Positions 54,726 through 63,904 of a stretch of DNA of 64,000 bases are shown here, in pieces. The position numbers and the translations under genes are program-made. This DNA is from Myxococcales bacterium. Its GTDB lineage: Bacteria > Myxococcota_A > Polyangia > Haliangiales > Haliangiaceae. The stretch is from positions 1 to 64,000 of the forward strand of contig JAQBQF010000252.1 of NCBI GenBank assembly GCA_028287115.1, written 5' to 3'. The notes beneath the pieces are model-generated. The model saw nothing but the letters and a program-made list of their open reading frames with translations, was not told where the DNA came from and made no database searches. How positions within the stretch are numbered: position 1 is the stretch's first letter; every line of letters begins with the position of its first letter.

Positions 54726-56225
54726 ATGAAGCCGGTGGTCACCGCGGCGGAGATGCGAGCCCTCGACCGCGCGACGATCGACGAGATCGGGATTCCGGCC
54801 ATCACGCTGATGGAAACGGCGGGCAGGGCGGTCGCAGACGCGGCGATGCGCATGATCTCGGGCGGGCACGTGGCCGTGATCTGCGGACCCGGCAACAACG
54901 GCGGCGACGGCTTCGTCACGGCGCGCGTGCTGCGCGGACGCGGTGTCGATGCGGTCGCGTATCTCGCGGTGTCTCGCGAGAAAGTCACGGGCGACGCCCG
55001 AGCTCACCTCGAGATCCTCGAGCGCGCCGGTGGTGTCGTTCGCATGCTCGATTCTCCGGAGGCGCTGGGAGAGCTCGGCGAAAGGATCAGCGAAGCGGAT
55101 CTCGCGGTCGATGCATTGTTCGGGATTGGCCCCGTGCGCGCGATCGAGGGCCACCTCGCGCACGTGATCGGCATCGTGAACCTGTGCCGGCGCCGGCTCG
55201 CGGTCGATCTTCCATCCGGCGTCGACGCCGATACCGGGCGCGTGCTCGGCGCCGCGGTCTCCGCTCACCGGACCGTCACGATGGCGGCGCTCAAGGTCGC
55301 GCACGCGACATCGCCCGGGTTTGCGCGGTGCGGCGAGATCGACGTCGCGGAGATCGGGATTCCGCAGGCGATCGTCGCGACCCAGGTGCACGCGGGTCTG
55401 GTCGAACGCGCCGACATCGCCCAAGTCTTGCCGCGACCGACCTTGCTCGATCACAAGGGCCGTCGCGGCCACGTGCTCGTGATCGGCGGGATGCCGGGCA
55501 TGCGCGGCGCCGGCCGGCTCGCAGCGATGGCCGCGTTGCGGGGGGGCGCCGGACTCGTCACCCTCGCGACCGCTGGCGAGGTCGACGCACCGGATTCGAT
55601 CATGACGCGCGTGCTCGGCGCAACCCTAGGCTCGATCCTCGAAGGCAAGTCCGCCGTCGTGATCGGCCCCGGGCTCGGTCAGAGCGAAGCCGCCGCGGGT
55701 TGGCTCGGCGAGGTGCTCGCGAGCGGCGTGCCCGCGGTGATCGATGCCGATGCGCTGAACGTCACCGCCGGCATTCCGGAGGTCCTCGCGAAAGCCGCCG
55801 GGCCGATCGTGATCACACCGCATCCGGGAGAAGCTGCGCGCCTACTCGGCAAGGCGACCGCGCAGATCGAGGCCGATCGCCTGGCGTCCGCGCGTGCGCT
55901 CGCCGAACAGACGCACGCGGTCGTCGTGCTCAAAGGCGCCCGCACGATCGTTTGCGACGGCACGCTCGGTGACGAGTACTGCTCGATCAATCCGAGCGGC
56001 GGTCCGGCGCTCGCGACCGCGGGCAGCGGCGACGTCCTCGCGGGATTGATCGGCGCGTTGCTCGCTCAAGGTCTACCCGCCATCGATGCGGCTCGTGCCG
56101 CCGTGTTCGTACACGGCTGCGCGGGGGATCACCTCGCGGCCATCCATGGCACGCGAGGCGTCGTGTCATCGGACCTCCCACTTGCAATTGCGGGAGTGCT
56201 TGCAGAGATCCCGCGTCTGGCTTGA
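54726..56225 (+). CDS. nnr: Bifunctional NAD(P)H-hydrate epimerase / ADP-dependent dehydratase
   Basis: Repairs hydrated NAD(P)H; 499 residues. The N-terminal NAXE domain (1-215) has ETAGRAVADAA and the GNNGGDG loop (56-62). The C-terminal ribokinase-like dehydratase (about 225-499) has HKGRRGHVLVIGGMPGMRGA, HPGEAARLLG and the GSGDVLAGLIGALLAQG loop. It follows glmM by 72 bases. nnr next to other housekeeping genes is common and gives no further hint. Confidence 0.95.
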   Translation: MKPVVTAAEMRALDRATIDEIGIPAITLMETAGRAVADAAMRMISGGHVAVICGPGNNGGDGFVTARVLRGRGVDAVAYLAVSREKVTGDARAHLEILERAGGVVRMLDSPEALGELGERISEADLAVDALFGIGPVRAIEGHLAHVIGIVNLCRRRLAVDLPSGVDADTGRVLGAAVSAHRTVTMAALKVAHATSPGFARCGEIDVAEIGIPQAIVATQVHAGLVERADIAQVLPRPTLLDHKGRRGHVLVIGGMPGMRGAGRLAAMAALRGGAGLVTLATAGEVDAPDSIMTRVLGATLGSILEGKSAVVIGPGLGQSEAAAGWLGEVLASGVPAVIDADALNVTAGIPEVLAKAAGPIVITPHPGEAARLLGKATAQIEADRLASARALAEQTHAVVVLKGARTIVCDGTLGDEYCSINPSGGPALATAGSGDVLAGLIGALLAQGLPAIDAARAAVFVHGCAGDHLAAIHGTRGVVSSDLPLAIAGVLAEIPRLA

Positions 56226-56317
56226 GACGCAACGCGTGTCTACAGGACCGCGCTCTCAAAAACAGGTTATCGAATCGCGATGTTAGGCGTGGCACGAGGG
56301 GTGCTTTTGACGGGTGC

Positions 56318-56971
56318 ATGCGCTCCTCGACGAAACCCACGGTCCCGCCTGCCTCTCGTATCGTCCGCCGTCCCACCGAAGCACCTCGCCAAGCGCTCCG
56401 TGCCGCGACCGTCGAGAATCCGCACCACGCGTTCGAGACGGCGTGTCTTCCGCATCAAGCCGAGCTCTACGGCGTCGCGATGCGCATCGCGCGCGATCCC
56501 GATATGGCCAAGGACCTGGTCCAGGAGACCCTGATGCGCGCGATGGTCGCGTGGAGCAGCTTCGAGCAGGGCTCGAACTTGCGCGCGTGGATGTTCCGCA
56601 TCCTGACGAACGCGTTCATCAACGGCTATCGCAAGCGCCGCCGACATCAGCGCTTCGCGACCGAGCGCCCGGGCGACGCCCTCGCCGCACTCTACGGCCG
56701 CGACCAGGACCACACCGACGAGCTCGACGCCGCGCTCACGCACGACGAGCTCTGTGACGAAGTGAAGACCGCGCTCGAGCACCTCGGACCGGACTATCGC
56801 GATGTCGTCGAGCGCGCCGATCTGCGCGGCGAGAAGTACAAGGACATCGCCGATGCGCTCGAGGTTCCGATCGGCACGGTGATGTCGCGCCTGTTCCGCG
56901 CTCGCCGCGTCCTCGAGACCGAGCTCGCCCCGTTCGCGGCGCGCGACTACGGCATCAAGCGCGCTGCGTAG
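56318..56971 (+). CDS. ECF-type RNA polymerase sigma factor
   Basis: A 217-residue sigma factor with regions 2 and 4 only. Region 2 is DMAKDLVQETLMRAMVAWSS through NLRAWMFRILTNAFINGYRK; region 4 is EVKTALEHLGPDYRDVVERA and KYKDIADALEVPIGTVMSRL. The form is RpoE/SigR-like. The first 45 residues are Pro/Arg-rich and extra. No anti-sigma gene is adjacent, so its control is unknown. ATG 56318 is preferred to an in-frame start at 56222, which would overlap nnr. Confidence 0.88.
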   Translation: MRSSTKPTVPPASRIVRRPTEAPRQALRAATVENPHHAFETACLPHQAELYGVAMRIARDPDMAKDLVQETLMRAMVAWSSFEQGSNLRAWMFRILTNAFINGYRKRRRHQRFATERPGDALAALYGRDQDHTDELDAALTHDELCDEVKTALEHLGPDYRDVVERADLRGEKYKDIADALEVPIGTVMSRLFRARRVLETELAPFAARDYGIKRAA

Positions 56972-57040
56972 TTACAGACAGTCCTTCTCGTAGAGCACAC
57001 AGCACAGGCGAGGCGAGCCTCACCGGACCATTCCACGCGA

Positions 57041-59620
57041 TCAGTACTCGCCTTCGCGAGAGGCAGCGGACACGGTTGCTTCGCCCGCCGGTGCGGGGAC
57101 GCGCTCGAACGAAAGCTCGCCACGCGCATCGGTGTACGTAGCGCACACGATCCCGTCCGCGGTGTGCACGAAGTACGGTTCTTGCCGAACCGGGCTGTCA
57201 TCGGCGGTCGGATCGATCACGTAGTAGCTGACCCACTGTTCGCGCGCCGGAACGGTAGGTGCGCCGCCTTGGGCGACCTTCGCGGCCTGACGGACGGAGG
57301 CATCGGGATCGGTGTCGGCAGCGGTCTTGAGCGCCGCGGCAACTCGGCCGAGCACCTCATGGTTCGCGCCGATGGCGATCCGGGCCAGTCCCGTCGCGGC
57401 GGCGGTTCGCACGTGCGAGCTCGCATCGTCCTTGAGGAGCTGGATCATGGTCTTGAGGATGTCGGGGTCCGGACCGAGGCTCGATAGCGCGGCGATCAGA
57501 TTGATCCGTACGAGGCGCGACTTGTGAAACGCAAGCCCGAGCAGCGTCGCGCGCCGCGTTCCGGCGATCAGCTCGGCGCGTGACTTTGGTGGCTCCGCGC
57601 GCAGTGTCCGCGCGATCGCCGCCGCACTGTTGATCGACGTCGCCCAGCCCGCGTGCCGCGCGAGATAGAGCCAGCGCTCGGTCAGCGCAGGCACGTGACC
57701 ATCGGCGGGCGCGTTGGCGGCGAGCTCGCCCAGTGCCCACACCGCGTCGCCCGCGAGGCGGTCGTCCTTGACGCCGAGCGTGTTGCTCAGCGTGTCGAAG
57801 GCCGTCGGGTCATGGAGCTCGCCGAGGGCCCAGGCTGCGGCGCGCCGGCGATCTTCGGCCGCTTGTTCGACCATCGCGCGGAGCAGCGGTGCATCCTCGG
57901 GACGATTCGCGGCGGCGAGCCCGGCGATCGCGGCGAGCGCGACCTTGACGTTCGAGTCCTGTGCGAGCTCGCGCAGCAGCTTGCGACCTGCGGCATCGTC
58001 GTGGTCGCGCAGTGTCGCGCCGAGAGCGCGCACGATCTGGTAGCGAGTCGGCCCGCGGTCCGTTTGCACTTGCGCGACGAGCATCGGGATCACCGCGGGG
58101 TCTGCGATGTACGACAGCGCCGTCGCGGCGGCACGATGCAGGTCGGCGGGACCTTCGCGCAACACGTCGAGCAGCGTCTTCGTCGCATCCGCCGAATACT
58201 TGATCGATCCGATCGATCCCAGCGCGTCGATCGCAGCGAGTCGCAAGCGCGTGGGGTTTCCTGCACCGGCGAGCGCGGTCAGCTTCGGTGCCGCCGACGA
58301 CACCTTGAGGACGCCCAGGTACTCGGCCGCGAGCACGCGGACTTCGAGGTCCTCGTCGGTAAGGTGCTCGACGAGCACGTCACCCGCGCGCGCATCGGTG
58401 CCGAGCAATGGCCGCAGCGCATCCATCGCGGCGATCCGGATCGCGGCATCCTTATTCGAGAGCGTACCGAGCACCGGTACGAGCGCCGCGGGATCGCCCG
58501 TCGATCCGAGCGCCTTGAGCACGAGCGGTGTCGCGACGCGCCCGCGTTCGAGCTCCGCGGTCAGCGCCGCGGTCGCACGCGGATCGGCGGTCTCGCTCAG
58601 CAGTGTCACCGCGGTCGTCGGATCGCCGGCGATTCGCCCGGACAGCGATGCAACGAGCGCCGGCACCGCGGCCTTGCCGGCCACGCGCAAGGCCTCCTGC
58701 GCCGGCTTGCGCTGAGCGGCGTACACGAGGTTCTCGACGAGCTTGTGCATCGCATCCTCGCCGGCCTTTCCGGATCCCGGCGTCGAGGCGATCTGGCCGA
58801 GCGAATAAGCGACCTTGCCTTTGAAGGCGTCACTGCCGGTGTTGAGCTGTTCGGTCAGCGCATCGATCGCCTCGATCGCACCGAGCGCGCCTAGCGAGCC
58901 TGCGGCGGCCATCCTGACGCCTTCGTCGGGATCATTCATCAGTCGAACGAGCGCCGGCACGGCCGAGCGATCGCCGAGCTTCCCAACCGCGCGCACCGCC
59001 GACTTGCGAACTTCCGGCGAGGTGTCGCCGAATCGCGCGACCAGCGGAATCACCGCACGCTTGTCGCCGAGCTGTTCTAGTTGATCGACGGCTTCGCGCC
59101 GGACCTCGGACTTGTCATCTTCGAGTCGAGGAATCATCGCGATCACGACCGCCGGATTCCCGCGCAGCCCGATCTTGCCGAGCGCCTTCACCGCCCGCTG
59201 GCGAACCCCTGCGTCCGGATCACCGAGCGAGCGCGTCAGTGCCTGCGCGGCTTCTTGCGTTCCGATGTCACCCAGGACCTCGGCCGCGGCGCTCTTTGTC
59301 TTCGGTTCGGAGGCCGCGAGCCAGTCGATCATCGTCGGCACGGCGGCCGTCGCACCTCCGTTGCCGAGCGCCCTCGCGGCCGCGTGACGGACGGCCTCGT
59401 CCTCGTCGGTGAGCGCTCTTAGCAAGTACGCTTGCGTCAGCTCGATGTTGTCGTCGCCGCCGAGCTTACTCACCGCTTCGAGGCGCTTCTTCGGATCCTC
59501 GCTCTTCAGATCCTCGGAGTCGACCGCGATCTTGCCGGCCCAGTTGAACTTATCGGCAAGCGCAGGGGGCCCGAGGAGCATCAGCCCGAGGACAACTCGA
59601 TAGATTCGCTCCGCTCGCAT
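57041..59620 (-). CDS. Exported HEAT-repeat protein
   Basis: An 859-residue protein with a signal peptide (VVLGLMLLGPPALA, cleavage near 22) and more than 15 HEAT/PBS-lyase repeats of about 31 residues (AVRHAAARALGNGGATAAVP, AGVRQRAVKALGKIGLRG, GVRMAAAGSLGALGAIEAID and so on). A C-terminal segment of about 60 residues carries a beta-like end with two cysteines absent from the repeats. It should be a periplasmic scaffold. ATG 59620 is six bases after CATACT on the minus strand. Confidence 0.85.
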   Translation of the reverse strand: MRAERIYRVVLGLMLLGPPALADKFNWAGKIAVDSEDLKSEDPKKRLEAVSKLGGDDNIELTQAYLLRALTDEDEAVRHAAARALGNGGATAAVPTMIDWLAASEPKTKSAAAEVLGDIGTQEAAQALTRSLGDPDAGVRQRAVKALGKIGLRGNPAVVIAMIPRLEDDKSEVRREAVDQLEQLGDKRAVIPLVARFGDTSPEVRKSAVRAVGKLGDRSAVPALVRLMNDPDEGVRMAAAGSLGALGAIEAIDALTEQLNTGSDAFKGKVAYSLGQIASTPGSGKAGEDAMHKLVENLVYAAQRKPAQEALRVAGKAAVPALVASLSGRIAGDPTTAVTLLSETADPRATAALTAELERGRVATPLVLKALGSTGDPAALVPVLGTLSNKDAAIRIAAMDALRPLLGTDARAGDVLVEHLTDEDLEVRVLAAEYLGVLKVSSAAPKLTALAGAGNPTRLRLAAIDALGSIGSIKYSADATKTLLDVLREGPADLHRAAATALSYIADPAVIPMLVAQVQTDRGPTRYQIVRALGATLRDHDDAAGRKLLRELAQDSNVKVALAAIAGLAAANRPEDAPLLRAMVEQAAEDRRRAAAWALGELHDPTAFDTLSNTLGVKDDRLAGDAVWALGELAANAPADGHVPALTERWLYLARHAGWATSINSAAAIARTLRAEPPKSRAELIAGTRRATLLGLAFHKSRLVRINLIAALSSLGPDPDILKTMIQLLKDDASSHVRTAAATGLARIAIGANHEVLGRVAAALKTAADTDPDASVRQAAKVAQGGAPTVPAREQWVSYYVIDPTADDSPVRQEPYFVHTADGIVCATYTDARGELSFERVPAPAGEATVSAASREGEY

Positions 59621-59626
59621 TCGCGG

Positions 59627-59632
59627 AGTATG
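59627..59632 (-). promoter_or_regulatory. -10-like element CATACT six bases before a start codon
   Basis: CATACT on the minus strand (59632-59627), then six bases and ATG 59620, inside the 12-base gap after the TPR gene. No -35 box is clear. Confidence 0.3.
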
Positions 59633-60235
59633 TCACGACGATGGCGCAGGCGCCCCCGCTGCTGGGGCTGTGCGTGTCACCGGTTTCGCGAGCTCGTCGA
59701 TCGCCCAGCGCACCTTCTCGCGGAGTCGATCCGGCAGATCGAGCTCCAGGAGCGATCGGTACTCGGCGGCCGCGGCGGCTCGGTCTCCGTGCTTCCACCG
59801 CAGCGCCGCGAGATTGATCCGAGGTCGCGGATCATCGGGCGCGAGCGCCTTCGCGCGCTCGAACGCCGCCTGCGCTCCCGCATAATCACCATCGTGATTA
59901 CGGATCATGCCGAGGTCCTGCCACGAACCCGGATGATCGGGCTTCGCGGCGATCGCGGCTTCGAGCTGCGCTTTGGCGGCCGGGATTTCGCCCCAGCTCA
60001 GCAACGTCTCCGCATACTCCTGACGAGCGAATGCCTGACTCGCCGGATCATGTGCGTCGGCGATCGCGGTCTCGTAGCGAGCGCGTGCAACCTCGTGCTC
60101 GCGGTGAAGCTCGGCGGTCTCCGCGCTGCGAACATCGGCGCGGACCGTCGCGGTCGGTTCCTGTGGAGCCGCGGGGTGACCGCACGCGCAGATCGCGAAC
60201 GCGGATGATCGAACGCCAAGGCGCCAAGATGCCAA
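59633..60235 (-). CDS. TPR protein, lipoprotein-like, with an uncertain 5' end
   Basis: About 200 residues. Two to three TPRs span about residues 40-175 (ARYETAIADAHDPASQAFAR, QAEYAETLLSWGEIPAAKAQ with one residue shift, GSWQDLGMIRNHDGDYAGAQ, INLAALRWKHGDRAAAAAEY). The N-terminus SSAFAICACGHPAAP looks like the end of a lipoprotein signal, but the only start in frame near it is TTG 60235, inside a copy of the CTTGGCGYC repeat. Either the repeat supplied the start and first codons, or it damaged the original 5' end. No ribosome-binding site is visible. Confidence 0.6.
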   Translation of the reverse strand: MASWRLGVRSSAFAICACGHPAAPQEPTATVRADVRSAETAELHREHEVARARYETAIADAHDPASQAFARQEYAETLLSWGEIPAAKAQLEAAIAAKPDHPGSWQDLGMIRNHDGDYAGAQAAFERAKALAPDDPRPRINLAALRWKHGDRAAAAAEYRSLLELDLPDRLREKVRWAIDELAKPVTRTAPAAGAPAPSS

Positions 60236-60237
60236 GG
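60210..60237 (-). repeat. Dispersed CTTGGCGYC repeat, copy B
   Basis: On the minus strand CCTTGGCATCTTGGCGCC followed by TTGGCGTTCG; it differs from copy A at 25240 at one base over the shared length. It overlaps the proposed TTG start of the TPR gene. Confidence 0.85.
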
Positions 60238-60295
60238 TCAGACGAACGAAGACGTGTGCTTCGGTTCGGGAGGAGCGCCTGCGGAGAAGACAGAT

Positions 60296-60323
60296 CGAAC
60301 GCCAAGACGCCAAGACGCCAAGG
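60296..60323 (-). repeat. Dispersed CTTGGCGYC repeat, copy C
   Basis: On the minus strand three perfect units, CCTTGGCGTCTTGGCGTC followed by TTGGCGTTCG. Confidence 0.85.
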
Positions 60324-60421
60324 ACAAGGGAGACCAGAAGCTTTTTCGCTTCGCGAAGAGGGCGCGCGGCTGCCATTGCAACCTGAAGATTCCAAGCTCT
60401 TGGAGAAACTACGCTGACGGT

Positions 60422-60446
60422 GTTGGCGTCTTTGCGTCTAGGTGTT
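60422..60446 (+). repeat. Degenerate repeat copy
   Basis: TTGGCGTCTTTGCGTCTAGG and five more bases; the unit is still recognisable but worn. Confidence 0.5.
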
Positions 60447-60529
60447 CTAGCGGCCGAGGAGTGCGCAGACTGTGAAGCGGGCCGACGCCTGCCTGCGATC
60501 CGCGATTCAGTAACCGCTCTCCCTGTGAC

Positions 60530-60556
60530 GTTGGCGCCTTGGCGTCTTGGCGTTCG
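60530..60556 (+). repeat. Dispersed CTTGGCGYC repeat, copy D
   Basis: TTGGCGCCTTGGCGTCTTGG followed by CGTTCG; plus strand. Confidence 0.85.
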
Positions 60557-60602
60557 ATTCTTCGACAGCCCTAGACGCGAAGTGAAGGCTTGCCTCTCCT
60601 TA

Positions 60603-60625
60603 CGCCTTGGGTCTTGGCGTTCGAT
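60603..60625 (+). repeat. Dispersed repeat, shortened copy E
   Basis: CGCCTTGGGTCTTGGCGTTC followed by GAT; one junction has lost bases. Confidence 0.7.
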
Positions 60626-60639
60626 CAGAGCGCCCACGG

Positions 60640-63600
60640 TCACTCGCCGGGCTTCTTCTTGACGATGCCGATCGTGTTGCGACGCGCCGGTGGTGCGAGC
60701 TCGATCGCGGCCTCGATGTCGTCCGGATCGACCTCGGAGGTCGGATGTGGATGCCGCCCGTGCGAATCGAGGATCGGATCAGAGCGACGCTGGAGCCCCT
60801 CGCGGTGCAGGCGCTCGATCTCTTCGAACGATTGTTGTCGCGTTGGATCGGGGGCGCTGCCGATCAGCGCTTGCATCTCGGCGCGCGTCGGTGGGCTCAC
60901 CGGCGTCTCGGTTCCGAAGTCGTCATCGAGTGCGGCATCGATGCGCGACGCGAGCTCCTTGCCCCAAGGCGAGTCCTCTCCGAGTGGCGCCGAGCCCGCG
61001 TGATCCGGCAAATGGAGCCTCGGCGTCGTGGTGTCACCGACCTCGGAGCTCGGCCGCTCGAGCCGCGGCTGCGTGACGGCCGCGTCGTCGACCCGGATCA
61101 TCCGAGGCTGCGTCGTGCTCGAATCGTCGCTGCCTGATCGTGCAACCCACTCGGCGGTCCTGCGCGGGGCCGGGGCGGGCGGATCCTCGATCAGGAGCGC
61201 TTCCCTACGGATCGGTGGCGGGATCGTGATCCGCTCGTCGGCGGACACCGGCCCGGGCTGCTTCACGCGAGCCGGTGCGAGCTCGGGCGACGAGCTCGGC
61301 GTACTCGATGCAAACAGCGGCACGTTCGAGGCGGCCGGCGAGGGCTCGTCGACCTTGAACGGAGGCTGCGTCGGAGGCCGGCCTGGAGGAATCGTCGGCG
61401 AACGCCGCGGCGCGGGACTCGGCGGGAGCGTCGCGGCACGCTTGCGAGCGATGGAAGGGATCTCCGCGACCTCGCGAGGTAGCGCCGCCATGTTGTTCGA
61501 CGTCTCGTTCAGGGCCGCGGCAGCGTCGGTTGCGAATTGCTTGACCTCGGCCGCGGTCGGCGAGCGCTTACGTTCGATCGTCTGTGCTCCGCGATCTTCT
61601 CGGTCGTGCTGCGGATCGGCGGCATCTCCTCGGCTGGGCACGATCACCGCGCCGCTGTCGGTCTCGCGAACGAACATCGGCGCGGCGCTCACGTCGCGCG
61701 GCGGCTGCGATCCTCGGCCGTGCTCGCGTGGCGGCTGAGAGTCGCGGCCCGACTGCCCGTGGCCATCGAGCGCCGTTTGCGCGCCCCGCGGCGACTCGTC
61801 TCGAGATGACTCCGAGGAACGCGCCTCGGGCGGACGCGACGTGCGGGAGCTGCGTTCGTCCCTTTGCGAGTCGCGCGCCGATTGCGACGCGGGTTCGCGC
61901 GATCGCTCCGGATCCCGCTCGTTCGGTGGCGGCCGCGAGGTCCGCTCCATGCGATCGCTCTGCTGCGCTTCGCGCGGCACCGGTGCGGTCGCTTCGATGC
62001 CGAGGTCCGCGTTCCCGTTGCTCGAACCGATCCGCAGCTTGGGCGTCGCCAGGCCGCCGGTATCCGCGAGCGCATCGTCGCGTACGGATCGCGGGGTGCG
62101 CACGCTGTCGGCCTCGGCGGGACGATCGAGCGAATCGAGCCGCGGCGCAGTCGTCACGCTGATCTCTGCGGACGCGCTCGCATCTTGCTGCGCCTTCTGC
62201 CACGGATATTCGATCCGCCCGTGATTCGCGTGGCGAATCGTCTCGCGCAACGAGTCCGCGACCCGGCGCAGATCGCTCATCGACAACCCCGATTCGTCGA
62301 GCTGCCCGAGGTGGAGCTTGCCGTACACGATGCGCTGGACGAGGCTCTCGATCGACTGCGCGTCCGGTTTCTTGAGCGCCCGCGATGCAGCCTCGACGGC
62401 GTCGCAGATCGCGAGGATCGCGGTCTCTCGGCTTTGCGGCGGCACGCCGGGGTAGCGAAAATGCTCGACGGTGAGGTTCTTGGGATTGCCTTGCTCGCGG
62501 CACTTCGCCCAGAAATATTCGAGCACCCCGTTGCCGTGGTGCATGTGCATGAAGTCGATGATCCGCTCGTGGAGGCCGGCCCGGCGCGCGGTCAAGATGC
62601 CCTCGGTGACGTGCGCGAAGATCGCGTCGCATGAGACCTCGGGCGGCAAGCGATCGTGCGGGCTCGTCTCGCCCGGCTCGAGGTTCTCGATGAAGTACTT
62701 CGGCTGAAGTGACTTGCCGAGATCATGAAAGTACGCGCCGACGCGCACGAGGCGGCCGCTCGCGCCGATCGAGTTGGCAGCGATCTCGGCCATGTTCGCC
62801 ATCATCAAGCTGTGCTGCCAACTGCCGGGAGCCTTCTCCGCGATCTGCCGGAGTAGCGGATGCGAAAGATCCTCGAGCTGCACGAGCTTCTGCTGCGTGA
62901 TCTCGCCGACGAGCAGCTGATAGAGCGGGATCAGCGGCACCGCGATCACCGTCGCGATCGCAGGTCCGATCGCGGCGGCGAGCCACGCCGCGTGCAGTGG
63001 GTCGCTTCCCGTCGGCAAGTGGCCGTGCGTCAGGTACTCGAGCAACACGTAGGTCAACCCCGTGAACAGCGTCGTGATCGCGCCGGCCGACAGCGCCGCT
63101 CGCCAGCGCGCTTTCGGACGCTCGGTCACGACGAGCCCGGCCGCGCCGACCTGCACGAGCAACAGGATCGCGACGCCGACGTCGAACGGCACGAGCATCG
63201 CGAAGATCAGCGCCGCGAGCGTGCCTGTCGCGAGCCCGACCACGCGATCGAGCACGAGCGTCGGCACCATCGCGAACAGCGCGACCGGTACGACGAGGAT
63301 GCTGAGCGCGGTCGCGAGCATTAGCGTCTTTACGATGACCGCGGAGATCACGATGATCGCGAGATTGACGAGCTGGACGCGCAGCAGGCGACCGCGGTTC
63401 GACCGCCTCGTGTGATGCGTGAAGACTCCGGCGAGCACGCCCGCGAGCAGCAAGTATGCGAGATAGGGCACCGTGCCGTGCGGCGTCGCTTCGGTGATCG
63501 AGGCGAGGTTCTTCTCGTCGGTCTCGGTCGCGATGTCGCCGCGGGCGATCAAGATTGCCGCGTCGCCGCCGATCCGTCCGGTTTGCGTCTGATATCCCGA

Positions 63601-63852
63601 GAACGGCGGGACACGGACCGTGAGCGGCGCTGGTTGTCCGGCCACGACCCGTCCGGATCCGGAAGAAGCGAGTAACCGTTCGGCGGTGATCAGCGCCATC
63701 GTGATCGCGGCAAACACGATCGAGATCAGGAGCCCGATCCACCAGCGCACTTGCCGGCGGCGTGGGATCACCTTCGAGAGCTCGGCGCGTGGACCGGAAA
63801 GCGAATCCGAATTCGAAGGCGCGCGTGACGAAGGTCCGGAAGGCGTGGTCAC
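60640..63852 (-). CDS. PgpH-like 7TM HD-domain phosphodiesterase with a long tail
   Basis: A 1070-residue membrane protein. TM1 is at about 37-57, followed by an exported segment of only about 65 residues (PgpH has a much larger ectodomain), six more helices to about 315 and an HD domain at about 335-500: SWQHSLMMANMAEIAA (His347), GAYFHDLGK (His376, Asp377), AHVTEGI, HMHHGNG and CDAVEAA. This block matches the 7TMR-HD family that hydrolyses c-di-AMP. Residues about 555-1070 are Arg/Ser/Pro/Asp-rich and disordered. GTG 63852 is chosen since the in-frame ATG at 63945 lies inside the upstream gene. cdaA lies about 8 kb away. Confidence 0.88.
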   Translation of the reverse strand: MTTPSGPSSRAPSNSDSLSGPRAELSKVIPRRRQVRWWIGLLISIVFAAITMALITAERLLASSGSGRVVAGQPAPLTVRVPPFSGYQTQTGRIGGDAAILIARGDIATETDEKNLASITEATPHGTVPYLAYLLLAGVLAGVFTHHTRRSNRGRLLRVQLVNLAIIVISAVIVKTLMLATALSILVVPVALFAMVPTLVLDRVVGLATGTLAALIFAMLVPFDVGVAILLLVQVGAAGLVVTERPKARWRAALSAGAITTLFTGLTYVLLEYLTHGHLPTGSDPLHAAWLAAAIGPAIATVIAVPLIPLYQLLVGEITQQKLVQLEDLSHPLLRQIAEKAPGSWQHSLMMANMAEIAANSIGASGRLVRVGAYFHDLGKSLQPKYFIENLEPGETSPHDRLPPEVSCDAIFAHVTEGILTARRAGLHERIIDFMHMHHGNGVLEYFWAKCREQGNPKNLTVEHFRYPGVPPQSRETAILAICDAVEAASRALKKPDAQSIESLVQRIVYGKLHLGQLDESGLSMSDLRRVADSLRETIRHANHGRIEYPWQKAQQDASASAEISVTTAPRLDSLDRPAEADSVRTPRSVRDDALADTGGLATPKLRIGSSNGNADLGIEATAPVPREAQQSDRMERTSRPPPNERDPERSREPASQSARDSQRDERSSRTSRPPEARSSESSRDESPRGAQTALDGHGQSGRDSQPPREHGRGSQPPRDVSAAPMFVRETDSGAVIVPSRGDAADPQHDREDRGAQTIERKRSPTAAEVKQFATDAAAALNETSNNMAALPREVAEIPSIARKRAATLPPSPAPRRSPTIPPGRPPTQPPFKVDEPSPAASNVPLFASSTPSSSPELAPARVKQPGPVSADERITIPPPIRREALLIEDPPAPAPRRTAEWVARSGSDDSSTTQPRMIRVDDAAVTQPRLERPSSEVGDTTTPRLHLPDHAGSAPLGEDSPWGKELASRIDAALDDDFGTETPVSPPTRAEMQALIGSAPDPTRQQSFEEIERLHREGLQRRSDPILDSHGRHPHPTSEVDPDDIEAAIELAPPARRNTIGIVKKKPGE

Positions 63853-63904
63853 GACATGCTCGCCGCACTGGACCCTGACAGCGTTGACGTCAAGGTCATC
63901 GTTC

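Larger units (their letters stand above)
60236..60639. other. 404-base intergenic block filled by repeat copies
   Basis: The only gap above 300 bases. It holds two minus-strand and three plus-strand copies of the CTTGGCGYC repeat and a perfect palindrome CTTCGCGAAG at 60349-60358. I see no gene in it; ORFs here are produced by the repeats. The TPR gene and the PgpH-like gene on either side are both transcribed leftwards, so the block separates two units. Confidence 0.8.

Noticed and set aside
57653..58894. 413-residue plus-strand ORF opposite the HEAT-repeat gene
   Set aside because: Antisense shadow; its repeated look mirrors the HEAT repeats on the other strand.
60236..60639. Possible CRISPR array or small genes in the intergenic block
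   Set aside because: The units are not separated by unique spacers of constant length, and ORFs there are created by the repeat itself.
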